A stretch of DNA of 64,000 nt from Anisus vortex (taxonomy: Eukaryota > Mollusca > Gastropoda > Planorbidae), in assembly GCA_949126835.1 (NCBI GenBank), contig OX421492.1, positions 38,708,886-38,772,885 of the forward strand, given 5' to 3'. The notes beneath the pieces are model-generated. The model worked only from the letters and a program-made list of their open reading frames with translations, searched no databases and was not told the origin of the DNA. Below are positions 1-11,200 of this stretch, piece by piece. A program made the position numbers and the translations under genes. Position 1 is the stretch's first letter. Each line of letters begins with the position of its first letter.

Positions 1-283
1 TGCTAGTCGGCGTTTAAACCATGACGCAATAATCGAAAGTTCACCTGCTACTGACGATAGACTGCTTTCTATGCAGAAACGGTATAGATCCGAGAGTTAT
101 CAATTCTTGCACTCGCGTAAAATCCTATATGTGGCTCGAAATTATCCAACCTGTATAATTGTTAAAATGATATGCCACTTTCAGTATATGAAGAATAATA
201 TTTGAACCCGAACTGATCTTTGTTTTTTAAAAAAACGCCTCGGCTCCTCACCCTCCTCACCCCTACCCACCACACACCCACCC

Positions 284-1425
284 GTGGACCTCCCAGAACT
301 CTTCTTAAAGTACTTTAAGGAGAAGATAGAGAATCTGCGCAGTTCTCTGGATCATGATGCCTATCGCCCATCCCCGCCATCTCCCGCCTTCTTTGGCTCC
401 CCTCTCACCTGCTTTCAACCTGTCACCATCGACCATGTTAAGCGCATCATCATGAAGTCCCCCATTAAGACCTGCGAGCTTGACCCTCTGCCAGGCTTTC
501 TGTTCACCCAGTGCTTGGACAAGCTCCTGCCGTTTATCACCGATACCATAAACACCTCCCTCTCCACAGGCATCGTTCCTAACTGTTTTAAATCCGCCAT
601 CGTCCGCCCACTCTTGAAGAAATCCGGACTTGATGTGAATGAATGCCGGAACTACCGTCCAGTATCAAACCTCCCCTACCTTTCCAAGCTCCTAGAGTGT
701 GTCATCCTCGAGCAATTGAATGTCCACCTGTCCCTCAACTCGCTTATGCCCGTGTTCCAGTCGGCATACCGCCCCAATCACAGCACTGAGACAGCGCTAC
801 TGTGGATCACCACCGACCTCCTGAACGCCGCAGACAGAGGTCTCGTATCTGCCCTTGTGTTTTTGGACTTGTCCACGGCCTTTGACACAATTGACCACCA
901 CCTACTCATCGATCGCCTCAGCTTCACGTTTGGCATACATGATATGTACCAAGCTCGTCACCACTCTCCTCTTCTCTCGTTTGGACTATTGTAACTCTCT
1001 TCTGGCCGGCCTCCCTACCTCTTCCATTCAAGGACTCCAACGCGTCCAAAACTGCGCTGCCAGACTAGTCCTAAAAAAGAAAAAGTCTGACCACATCTCA
1101 CCTCTGCTGTACTCACTGCACTGGCTCCCTATTCAAAAAAGGATTTCAAATAAACTGGCATCTTTATGCTATAAATGCCTCCCCGGACTACCTAATTTCC
1201 TGTCGGGAAATCTATACAAAACCACGCCCACTTCGATCGGCTGCGGACAAACTCAATTTGATGATCCCGCGGACAAAACTCGTGACAGCTGGTCAGCGGG
1301 CCTTTACCTACTCCGACCCCTCCGCATGGAACACCCTGCCACTCCAGCTGCGACAAAGCTCGAACTTTAACATCTTCCAGACCGGACTCAAGACTCACCT
1401 GTTTCTTATTCTTATGGACTCCTAG
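284..1425 (+). pseudogene. broken reverse transcriptase of a CR1-like LINE
   Basis: The first frame (284-994) encodes the fingers and palm of a reverse transcriptase, with recognisable blocks NYRPVSNLPYLSKLLE, QSAYRPNHSTETALL and LVFLDLSTAFDTIDHHLL. The reading then jumps at about 930-950 to the late C-terminal block (SRLDYCNSLLAGLP, LQRVQNCAARLVLKKKKSDH, LYSLHWLPIQKRI). The segment that should hold the catalytic F/YADD box has been deleted. A second frameshift near 1215-1260 puts the last conserved stretch (AGQRAF, WNTLPLQLRQSSNFN) in another frame, ending at a stop at 1423-1425. With the active site lost and at least two frame changes, this copy cannot encode an active enzyme. Confidence 0.85.
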
Positions 1426-1545
1426 CTCACTCACATTTTCTTAAATATTTGCCTGTTATTGTTATCATCGTTTGTAATTGTTAAGCGCATAGAACTGATT
1501 GTGGGATATGCGCTATATAAGCTTCATTTATTATTATTATTACTT
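284..1545 (+). mobile_element. CR1-like LINE, 5'-truncated, internally deleted copy
   Basis: The region carries the reverse transcriptase and C-terminal part of a CR1/Jockey-group non-LTR retrotransposon, followed by a short 3' UTR. The 3' end reads AGCGCATAGAACTG, then ATATGCGCTATATAAG, then a TTATTATTATT tail at about 1525-1545, which is the short microsatellite tail usual for CR1-type elements. The endonuclease part is absent. The same tail recurs on the opposite strand near 27900. No target-site duplication could be defined. Confidence 0.85.
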
Positions 1546-1574
1546 CTGAAAAAGCTCACCTATGTTAATTGGCC

Positions 1575-1760
1575 TTAAATTAAGGAAATAGTTAAATGTT
1601 TTGAAATTGATTTCACGGCAAGATATGTCCAATGTTTCAATGCAAATCCATTTAAGTGATCCAACACTTCAAGTGCTTTTCGACACAGTCCTTGTAAATG
1701 CAAGTTCAACTCACTGAAACGTGTCGCCATGTCATTCAGAAACAATTTTGTTCTCCGCAT
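1575..1760 (-). pseudogene. hAT transposase fragment (GTF2IRD2/ZBED5-like type)
   Basis: A 61-codon minus-strand stretch contains FLNDMATRFSELNLHLQG followed by LDHLNGFALKHW. This matches the block of the form FLxDIxxHLNELNLxLQG typical of the hAT transposases from which vertebrate GTF2IRD2 and ZBED5/FAM200-type genes derive. No BED finger and no C-terminal dimerisation domain were found next to it. It is a short relic. The assignment rests on one motif block. Confidence 0.5.
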
Positions 1761-2865
1761 TCAATACTGGGAATGTTTTTTGTTTTCATCAAGATACACC
1801 TAAATTGCTTCCAGTCAAGAAACGAATGTATCCAAGACTTTACCTACACTCCGTATCACTTTCTTCTAGAAGAGATTTGGAAAACTATAAAGTTATCTTA
1901 ACAATAGATTCAATCACAGGTCACACGTCAAATGATGAGAGCTTTACATACAAACATTCCTGAAATTAAACAGTCGACATACAGTGTGATTCCCATGTAG
2001 TTCTACACGCAGCACCCATTAATTATTCTGACATACGTTGTTTTCACTTAAACGCCGCTACATGGGATACAGCCCCAGTTAAATGCATATAGACTGTTAT
2101 TATACTGTTATACAAACGAGGAATACAATACTCACAATGAAACCACAATTAACATAGGCAGTGTCATGTTGTAACAGGGGATGGGGTAGCCAGCAGAGTG
2201 CACGTTGTTGCACTTAATCGGAGCCTGAATGCCCCCAATTAATTGTACTGTCCCTGCGTGCACTTTCTACTCATCAAAACAAAATTGGCTTGTTAGTCTA
2301 TAGGCGTGATAGCAGAACTTATTCTTTAGCGCTATTGGATTCGATGCACGATATTTATATTTGTTGGAACACCGCTTATAATCTACAGTACCTAGAACAC
2401 ACATGTACACAAAGTAAAATAAACCACAAACGATGCTCGGTATTTGTGTAAGTCAAATGCCTCAGTTTATTGGTGCAGTAGTGTTATCTCAAGGGTATCT
2501 CATTGCGACTGGCGGTCCCACCCATGTTTATACAACACATGAAACTAGACCGCGCGGACAATGGCTAGATAAAAATACGGTCGCTCCTGCCTTCCCACCT
2601 TTGTGGCTTATCAAAAGTCAATCCTCGACTCGCATACACCATGCAGTCAATTTATGGCGCAAATGGTGTTTTTATCCAGGTAGATAGTTTACTAAATCGT
2701 GTAATAATTAATTTCCTTGATAATTAGTGACCACTTCGGCAGGACTTTCTCTGAAAAGCAGAAGATGAACAGAAAATTATTGTCACAGCGAATGTATCAC
2801 TGTCCTTGCTACCTTATGCAAGCCGCCATCACACCTGTGCCGCCTACCGAACATTCTTGTATCAG
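1761..2865. other. no gene recognised
   Basis: Both strands hold only short open frames with no recognisable domain. An 84-codon plus frame at 2433-2687 has no homology I recognise and no splice or repeat context, so it is not called as a gene. Confidence 0.4.
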
Positions 2866-3012
2866 CACATCAAACATTGGCCAGGGATTGCCAGCCACAT
2901 CGCGAAGTGGCCGGCCAAAGTAGCGTAAACACTTACAATTTCAAGCACATCGGGCATTGGCCAAGCGCCTCGGCCAGATCGCGATCTGGCCGCACTTCGG
3001 GCTTTGGCCGTA
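2866..3012. repeat. two-copy repeat built from TGGCCA-type palindromes
   Basis: Two imperfect copies of about 65-70 bp lie side by side (about 2866-2930 and 2945-3012). Each starts with CACATC-n-CATTGGCCA and ends with a TGGCC/GGCCAAAG-like stretch followed by GTAA. The second contains a perfect 22-bp palindrome at 2971-2992 centred on TCGCGA. The first has a decayed version. It may be the end of a palindromic mobile element. No coding content. Confidence 0.55.
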
Positions 3013-3299
3013 ACATATATACATTAGGGGATTTGATACAAAGGGGAAAAACAATTGGTAACCTTATAAAAGGAAGAAACCATAGTTACATCCCTTTTTA
3101 ACTAAATGTATAATTTGTACAATTTAAAAAAGGGATAAAGGCTGAGTATTAGCATGGTTCTGTCCCTTTCGGGTACAGACTGAAGGACAGTAGCAAGTAG
3201 GTAATAGGAGGGGAGTTATGAAGAGAGGAGCGTGTGTTGGAGGTGGGGGGAGGAAGCGGGGTTATTTTATTTACAGAAGAAAGGTGAAAAAGGGTCTTG

Positions 3300-3400
3300 T
3301 TTTTCTTATAAGTTTACAGACGTTCCTTCTAGATAGAAGATTATTACGTCCACTAGGCCCAAAACTCCTGCAGGGCGACAGGGATCCGTAGGTGGCAGTG
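3300..3400 (-). mobile_element. SINE family A, 3' part
   Basis: Read on the minus strand, the segment runs GGATCCCTGTCGCC, CTGCAGGAGTTTTGGG, CCTAGTGGACGTAATAATC and AGAAGGAACGTCTGTAAAC. It matches the body and tail of the tRNA-derived SINE copy at 17830-17985. The tRNA-like head is missing. Confidence 0.7.
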
Positions 3401-3515
3401 ATAGAAAAATAAACAAAGAATACTTGATATTGTTTGATATTGGATTATTGTTTTCTTAACTACGGTCCAAAAGTCATTTTTAAATTCTGATTAACAGTAT
3501 TTATACTCCTAAAGA

Positions 3516-4110
3516 CTAAAACCCTAATGGTACTTTTCTTGCTTTCCCCACTTTCTGCTTAGCAAATTCTTGCATGAGGACTTTTGAGTCTAACAGTCTT
3601 GCTATCTCACTTTCAATCAAATTGTCGCCAGACCCGCAAGTCACATTGTAATACGCAGATAGGTTTTAATTAGCTTAAATTTTAAAAAACGTCGTTCAGT
3701 ACTAGCTACGGAAAGTGGCAACGTAAGCAAAACACAAAGGGCTACACAAATATTAAGAAATCCATTTTCAAGATTCTGTTGGTAAATGTAGTCTAGGATT
3801 TCTTCGTGGTTTGATAATGAGTCATGGAGATGATGAGAAATTGCTCTAAGTTCGGACCTCGGAACACTGTCATACAGCAGCAATGTCATATTCATTCAAA
3901 CCTTCATCTTTTTCAATTGTTAATGTTTTTTCCAAGTTTTTGCACCTGGACTTAACCTCTGAGGTAGTCTTTATTTTAAGGTCAGGAATGTTGTACAAAA
4001 ATCCAAAGACACCAGATACTTTATTAAACTGGGGACAAATATTTCTTTTACTGCAAAAGCAGCTGTATCTAAAGCAGCAACATAAAGGTGGATCTTGAAA
4101 CTTCTGAGGG
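3516..4110 (-). pseudogene. hAT transposase C-terminus, ZMYM1-like
   Basis: The minus strand encodes the C-terminal dimerisation region of a hAT transposase in pieces. One frame has FGFLYNIPDLK and a charged linker (about 4110-3900). The next has NICVALCVLLTLPLSVAS, STERRF and KLIKTYLRITM (3895-3641). A third has ESEIARLLDSKVLMQEFA and stops at 3516-3518. The order and motifs match the C-terminus of ZMYM1-type proteins (LCIALRILLT, SAERSFSKLKLIKTYLR). Stops and frame changes between the pieces show it is dead. The N-terminal zinc finger and the catalytic core were not found upstream. Confidence 0.75.
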
Positions 4111-4124
4111 GTCACCTGCAATAT

Positions 4125-5006
4125 TTACTGATTCATCTGTTGATTCGTAATCAACCATGTTCTTCTTTTCTTTAATTCGGACCTTCTCTTTCTCAAATAC
4201 TGGTTCTACTCAATGCAACTTCTTATGCTCATCGAATTAAAAGTCTCTTAAGAATCCAGACGAGCCGAAGCTCTTATGTCCAGGGCGTAACGGTTAGGTT
4301 TGAGCATAACTCTGTCCGAGTTCCAGCCACCCCACGACACGCCGAAGCTAGTGTTTCTAGCTTTAGTGATTTAACTATTGGTGTTACTCTTGTTAATTGT
4401 TGTAATGAAGCTTGCAGCTCTTATAAGTTCATCACATCTTTTTGGCGACTACCGCCTATATTAAATAGGGCCTTGCCGAATACCAGAACTGAGCAATCCG
4501 ACATGCAATTTGCCGAATCCGGGTACGAAACGAGTTGTAGCGGCTACTCCCGAGTTTTGTAATATGCACAGTTTATTTACTGAATAATCTCCCCCGCCTC
4601 CTCTCCCATTCCTTTACGTCCAGCTAGCCTTTATTTAAAACAATGACAGTAATTTGGAGTTTGGTAAAACTGATCAAGTCCGTGAATTAAACTTTGATAT
4701 TTACTGAAATATACAATTTTCAACTTTTTTTTTCTCCTTGTAGCTATTTGACTCATTATTATTTGCCTATGCATAAGTGCCGGAAAAAAAACGTGATATT
4801 AAGACAAGGCAAATGTCCGAGACGATTTCCGGTTAGTGCCTTATAACTAAATGGGTATGTCTTTTAATGTACTATATAAGCTGCTCGTATTTTTAATTTA
4901 AATCTCAGTTAATACAAAAACATTTAACAAACATTAAAAAAAACAAAACAAAGTCACAAAATAGAAAAATAATTGTATTTAACATTTCATATGTCCAGTG
5001 GTGTCC
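4125..5006. other. no gene recognised
   Basis: A moderately GC-balanced stretch at 4240-4560 resembles terminal-repeat or UTR sequence of some element, but no partner copy is present in the window. From 4560 to 5006 the sequence is AT-rich and probably includes the 3' UTR of the MOSC gene. No canonical AATAAA was found on the minus strand close below 5007. Confidence 0.35.
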
Positions 5007-5223
5007 CTAGGATTCAACACCTTTATCGTCTTCCTGGGCGTAGCCGTAATACTTGGACGCAAAGACCGGGTCGCCGACTCGAATTTCTCCTGGTTTGACC
5101 ACAAGTGTATTGACGCCCAATGTAAATGCCGCATTGAAGTTGGTGACCTTCTGGACGTGCTTCAGTGTTTCCGGTTCTTCAAATGTTGGCATGAAGGTGA
5201 TAGAGTCTCCATTGGCTATTATT
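5007..5223 (-). CDS. MOSC gene last exon
   Basis: The 217-base exon has acceptor ACCCTCAG and ends at the stop codon 5007-5009. It encodes IIANGDSITFMPTFEEPETL, then an end with LVVKPGEIRVGDPVF and a 16-residue acidic tail. EEPETLK and KPGxIxVGDPV match mARC (EPLETLK and NPGTIKVGDPV). The phase fits direct splicing to exon e, giving a loop only about two residues shorter than in human mARC1. That argues against a lost exon between them. Confidence 0.87.
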
Positions 5224-8200
5224 CTGAGGGTTAGAGGTGTAGGTTATTTAAATATTACCTATCTGTCAATTTATTCATTCATCCATCCATCCATCTATCC
5301 ATTCATCATCTATGTATGTATATCTATCTATTTGTCATTCTATCTATAAAGCTCCTTGTTTATCCAGATATCTATCTATAAATTTATCTTTGACTATCTA
5401 TGCATCTAACTATTTATTTATCTCTATGTCGATTTATTCATCTATAATCTATATATCTATCTTTCCATTTGTCTGTCTTGCTATCTATATATCTGTTACT
5501 CTCTCTAATAATCTATTTTTCTGTCCATTTGTTCACTCATCTAATTAGCCATTTATTTTTTGTTGTTTGTATGTTAAATATACGTCTTCAGCTACAAACG
5601 TAGTGGGCACAAACACCAACACGTCTTCTCAGTGAATACGACTTTCGTTGTGAGTCGGTGTTGGTGACACTTTTAACCGCACGCAGTGAGTGCAACACGA
5701 CTTCGGACTTCAACAACACGCCTTCGCACCAACTTTTTTGACGAGAGTGCACAACTGGCTTGCTACATCTCATGCCTTCGTTTTTTTCACCGTTGCCAGT
5801 AGTCGCCTCGACCTTGAATGTGTGACGTCATATGGCTGGACTAGGGAAATTTTCAGTGTCAATTTTCTCATCGAGAAAGCATAGCAGACAATATCTGATT
5901 TCATTTTTGAATTCAGCGACTAAAAAAAAATCAAGGGGAGATTCGAGCAGAATTTTAATTTGTGAAATATTTAGCGAGATTTTAAAAAATAATAATACGG
6001 TAATAATATTGCACACTGCCGGGTTTCGTCTGGCGCCGCGAGCAAGAGCACACTGTGTAGAGACTAGATCTAGATCTAGTGAGTTGACCATTGACAGTTG
6101 ACAGACAGTCAAGACTCGATCAGGTCAAGATGGAGACTGAATTGATCACAGCAGTTCAGGCTTGTCCGGCTGGTCCAGCGGTTAGAACACCGGACTGTCA
6201 ACCAAAAACCATCGGACAGGTCGCGGGTTCGAGCCCTGCCACTGGCGGATCCCTGTTTCCCTGCAGGAGTTTTGGGGCCTAGTGGACGTAATAATCTACT
6301 AGAGCGCACTGAGCATGCTAATAGCATGATAGAAGCGCTATATAAAAACAATTATTATTATTATTATTATTATGACAAAACATCAGTACTAATATAATGC
6401 ACGGAAAAATCAAAGTGTCCAAGTTCCTTTGAATATATTGTTAGGGTCGGTTAAAATACAATGATTCCATTTTTAACTTTGATCTTTTCAATAGCAAGGA
6501 GCAGTACATTTAAATGTTTTCTTTCAGGACTTGAAAAGACAATCACGAACCTGTTTCCTTTTTCCATAATATCATTACATACACAACATTGGATCGGACT
6601 TTGATCAATAAAATATTACGGTACTTTATAATAATCAGTACGTTTTCTTGTTGCTTCTATTTTTGCTTTGTTCTGACTTGTTTGTTTTGTACATTAATTG
6701 TTGTACTATGTTTGTCTGTTTGTTGTGATCAAGGACTTGTATGAGTATTGGAGCTCTTAAAGTTTAAATGGTCCGTAAGACCTGTACAGCCATGGCAGCC
6801 ATGCTTTGTACCCTGGGGACTGGAGGACCTTAAATGTACCTCAAGATTCTGCTGAGTGCAGATGATGATGACTTACCTCAATGTAATCAAAAGTCGTTCT
6901 CTTGGGGACAACGGTTTTCGGAAGTTTGTGGTGCGCTTGGTGATGCTTGGACTCACTAGCTCCAAATGTGTCCGAAAAGTTGAGGGTTTCATCCTGATGT
7001 ACGCGATGCATTTTTCCTTGTCGTTCAAAATCTCGTCTAAAAGATGATGGTATTCCCCAAACCTTTCTCTCTTTCAAAATATGGGACGAACCCAGTACCG
7101 TTGACGTTGAGCCCTATAATACCTTTTCCCGAGCAATTAAAATAGAACAAGCTGCAAAGCTGCCATGCACAGCGCCTCCATTTTGGAATGACCTGTGCGT
7201 CACATGATCTCTCGGCTCTCGCTGGCTAAAAGTTGAATGCACGTCGTATCGCGCACTGCGTTTGTGCCAATCTCAGTTCAATCGTACAACTTGCGTTCGA
7301 CTTTAGATACGTGCCGAAGGTGTGTTGATGTTTGTGCCCACTGCGTTTGCAGCCGACATGCAACAACCTACAGTAAACCCTTCTTGCCTCATAAATTCAA
7401 CCAACATTGCTAAACCTATTTAATTTCGTCAACCAACCAATAACTGAACAGCCAACGGTCACGTGACACCAACCTGACGTCCGGAGATTTCACTTGAAAA
7501 TATACGTCACCGATTCTCACGTGCGACCACCATTTCTCCTCCAGCGCCTTGCAGCCAGAGATGATGACGTTTGGGCGGAAGTAGCCGGCCCTCACGTGTG
7601 ACGGCAGTTTTAGCTGTTGGTTGAAGTGACACATATTTATGTAGTTATGTCCTCCACAAGAAAACGTACAAGGTCAAGGCAGAATAAGGGGGCGATATGA
7701 TTAGGTTATAACCAACCTTATCACGTATACAGCGCGCCGACTCCTCGGGGCAGATGGAGCAGATGGCCATGCTGGAACGGTTGTTCTTAACCGCTACATT
7801 GTCTCTCTGACGATATAGATGGACATTCTCTCCAAGCTCATTGGTCAGCCATTTCCCCACTTTCTTGCCTGTTTTATACAAATCAATCCCAGAATATCAA
7901 TCTGCTTTACATTATATCAGTCAACGAGTAATAGAGAGATCGTTTCTAATTCAAGTTTACAGGAAGGAAAAGAGGTGAACAGATCTTTACACATTATTGG
8001 ATACACCCATGCAAATTGTATCATTATACCGTATGGGCTTCTTTATATCTTGGTCGAAAACACCAACAACAACCGAAAAAAACAACAACAACCGAAAAAA
8101 ACAACAACAAGTTACAACAACCGAAAAAACAACAACACAAACCGAAAAAACACCACCACCATTGCAGCAATATAACTAGTAAAAAAAAGTACCACATACA

Positions 8201-11200
8201 TGTATGTTGGTCCAACATACAAGCAAAGATACAAGGGGTTTATGTGGGTAGCACATTTCCTATCCGCTTTTACCTGCCCCATACTAATGTCCAGGTAACC
8301 CCATCAACCTGGGTAGACATCATCTCGACCCGTTCAAATCTGATACCACTCCAAGACTCTTCTGTATTTGTAATCCCACGTGCTGCCCGCTAGACATCAA
8401 ATTTGAATAACTAACAGGTTATATAATTTAAAGAATGTGTTTTTACCTAAGTCACTGGCAGCAACAATACTGCTACCTCTGTACACCTGTTTAGGTGCTC
8501 TGTTAGCATCTTCATGTACCATATCAATGCTGTGATTGAACAAAAAGGTCAAAATTGTCAATGCTCAATGTCAACACGTTTATTAAAAAAAATAGCATTC
8601 TTTAAAAGATCAGATACAACACTACATCTCTAGACGCTTAGAATTCATCCGTACTTTCTTGATACACGACAGATAAAAAGAACTGACTGAATTAAACCAA
8701 TGTATAATCGTTTGGGTGACACTATACATTAATAAATAATTTCGTCTTTTTTTTTCTAAGGGCCGGCTAAACTATCTTAGTCCTCTGATTTTATACAAAT
8801 CATCCCTTACCCCCTTTTTCAAACTTCTAACGACTTTTTAGATTTATTTTAAAAGTAAGTTTTGTAGGATTAAATTGATGAAAGGAAAACTATGTATACA
8901 ATTTTAAAAAACATTTCTTAGATTTTTGGTTTAAAGTTCTTTTGTTTTGTTTGTTTTAAATAGGAACATGTGTTTAAGACAGAAGGACTTAAAATGAAAT
9001 CCTAGCTTTACGTTTTTACGTTACGTCCAAATGAATACTTCATTATGAATGGCTTATTTAGTTTTAGTGTCAAAGTCTTATAAAGTTGAAGACTTTTTTC
9101 TCCTTCAAACAAATTGCTAGGATCTTCATTTGAAGTATTTATTTAGAGAAAATAATTATATAGTTTGTCATTTACACAGTCCGGCGCCGCGCGCGCCTGC
9201 ATCTTTATGTGTGATGTATGCGCGCGAGCTAAGCTTTACTTACTCAAAGCTAGAACCTGAAGATGAGGTTAACGTAAGGGTGGTAAAGTCGCAGTAAGCG
9301 TCCATTTCACGCAGGCTCTCTAGGAAGTATTCTTTCACGCTTCCTGTGGGAGATTCTGTCGCAAAGTCTGCAAAGTAAACACGACAAGACGTCCGGGGTA
9401 AAAGAAAACTACAGTGACGCCCCGGCATAATATTCACAATACTCGATTAGTTACTATAGATTTTAAATCAATGCGTGCAAGTCCAAAAGAAACCTATTAA
9501 TTTAAGCTAGTTTCTGTAGACACTCTAGGCCATAGGTTTTCAACAATGAACAATGAACAATGTTTATTTGCCACATAGTACATAGGTACAATAAAGGCAT
9601 AGTCAAAAACATAAGAAAATTATAGCATTTGTGAATAATAAATTAAACAATAATAGTAATACAAATATTAGTAATAAAAATGAAGGTAATAAAAAAAAAT
9701 TATTAATTAAAGGTATCCTAAAAGAAAATTCAGGGGGGATAATTTAGTTTCTAATACAATTATTTTTTGGGGGAAAAAAAGACAAAACAAAAAAACAAAA
9801 AAACAAAAAAAAAAAAAAAAAAAAACAACAACAACTCAATTTACTAACATAGACATACAGGTACATCACTTTCATTAGACCTGCACAGCATTAACATAGT
9901 GAGAACGAACATTTAAGAAATCTTTCACAATTTTTCTTGCGGCTTAGTATATTACATTACTTCCACGACTATCTCTCATTAACATAGTGACAAACCAACA
10001 TGTTAATATACTTAAACGTTTCTAATCTTTTTTTCATTTTTTAAAAGCAGATACTAATATTTTTGAAAAAATGCTTAGTTTTTTAAGTTCTTTTAGAGAG
10101 CTAGAATTAAGCAGTTCCGACATTTTTTCTACATTAGGTCTGTTATAGTAATATTTTTTTAGATACATTTTTCGTTGGGCATTGAAGTGCACACATTGGA
10201 GTAAATAGTGAAATCCATCTCCTATATCTTTTAAGCAAAGGGGACATAATCTTAAATTATAATCTATTCTGGAGTGGCGACCCAGTTCAACAGGGAAATT
10301 ATTGTTACTTGTTCGTATTTTTAGTATATAGATAGCTTCTTTCAGATGTAATTTATTTAAAAAGGGTGGAATATTTTCCCAGTCGAATTTATATTTTAGA
10401 GCGCTATATAATTTACCTTTATTGCTTATTTGCATACTCTCATAAAGTTCTTGTTTACTTTGATCATTTATACGTAAGTTAATTATTGATTTTGAAAGTT
10501 TAGTATCTATTATATCTTGTTCTAACCAAATATATCCTAATCCTAGTTGTTCTAGTTGTAACTTTATACTGGCGGATCATTTGCATTTTTCAACTAGGTG
10601 CTCTTTAAGTAAAATGTTATAAATTATTTTAGAAATTCTACTTTGTTTACCGGTCGCTATTTTGATCCAGAAGTGTAACATTCTTTTTTTATTAAATGAT
10701 CTTATATAAAGTTTGCCTGTTTCGCCTAGGACTACATAATTTGGTGTTTTTGTGTTCAATTTTAAAATCATCTTAAAATATCTTAGTCTAATATTTTCTA
10801 AAATGTCACAATTTTCCATACCCCATAGTTCGCAACCGTAGGTTAGTATAGGTAGTAGTTTGGTCAAAAAGATCAATTTGACTATCTATGGGCGAGCTTA
10901 GTGTATGGCATTTTCTGAGAAGATTGAACATAGCATTAGTACCTTTCATCTTACAATATTTTCTGTGTTCTGAGAAAGAACCGTTTGCTGAGAAGATTAT
11001 TCCCAGGTATTTAAATTTAGAAACTATTTCTATTATATTATTATTTAGTACAAATGTGTGATTTCCTACCCTACCCTTTCTACCGAATATCATTATTTTG
11101 GTCTTATCTTCATTTATGTTTAAGTGGTTCTCCTTGCAATAGTTACTGTAAATGTTTAAGTTTTTCTGTAATTCTTTTGCGGTTTTAGCTAGGATTGTTG

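Larger units (their letters stand above)
5591..7353 (-). mobile_element. PIF/Harbinger DNA transposon relic
   Basis: The ends form inverted repeats of about 40 bp. The left end reads AAACGTAGTGGGCACAAAC (5596-5614), and the right end read backwards is AAACGCAGTGGGCACAAAC, followed on both sides by CACCAACAC or CATCAACAC. The inside holds the first exon of a Harbinger-type transposase (6877-7073, minus), and a SINE has inserted at 6163-6372. The rest of the transposase was not found, so the 1.76 kb element is a deletion derivative. It sits in the last intron of the MOSC gene. A clear 3-bp target duplication could not be fixed because the outermost bases have diverged. Confidence 0.7.

Noticed and set aside
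2433..2687. 84-codon plus-strand frame as a small gene
   Set aside because: No domain, signal peptide or splice context recognised; length is within chance expectation.
6163..6240. Possible tRNA-Asp gene
   Set aside because: The A and B boxes belong to a SINE head. The acceptor stem does not close, and a longer SINE body follows.
6841..7077. 78-codon minus-strand ATG frame
   Set aside because: The Harbinger transposase motif is in another frame of the same DNA, so this frame is a shadow.
8260..8362. Open minus-strand stretch ending at a GT donor, a candidate MOSC exon
   Set aside because: It does not fit the splice phases of its neighbours, and the sequence aligns with a decayed SINE B. 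The exon at 8447-8529 fits instead.
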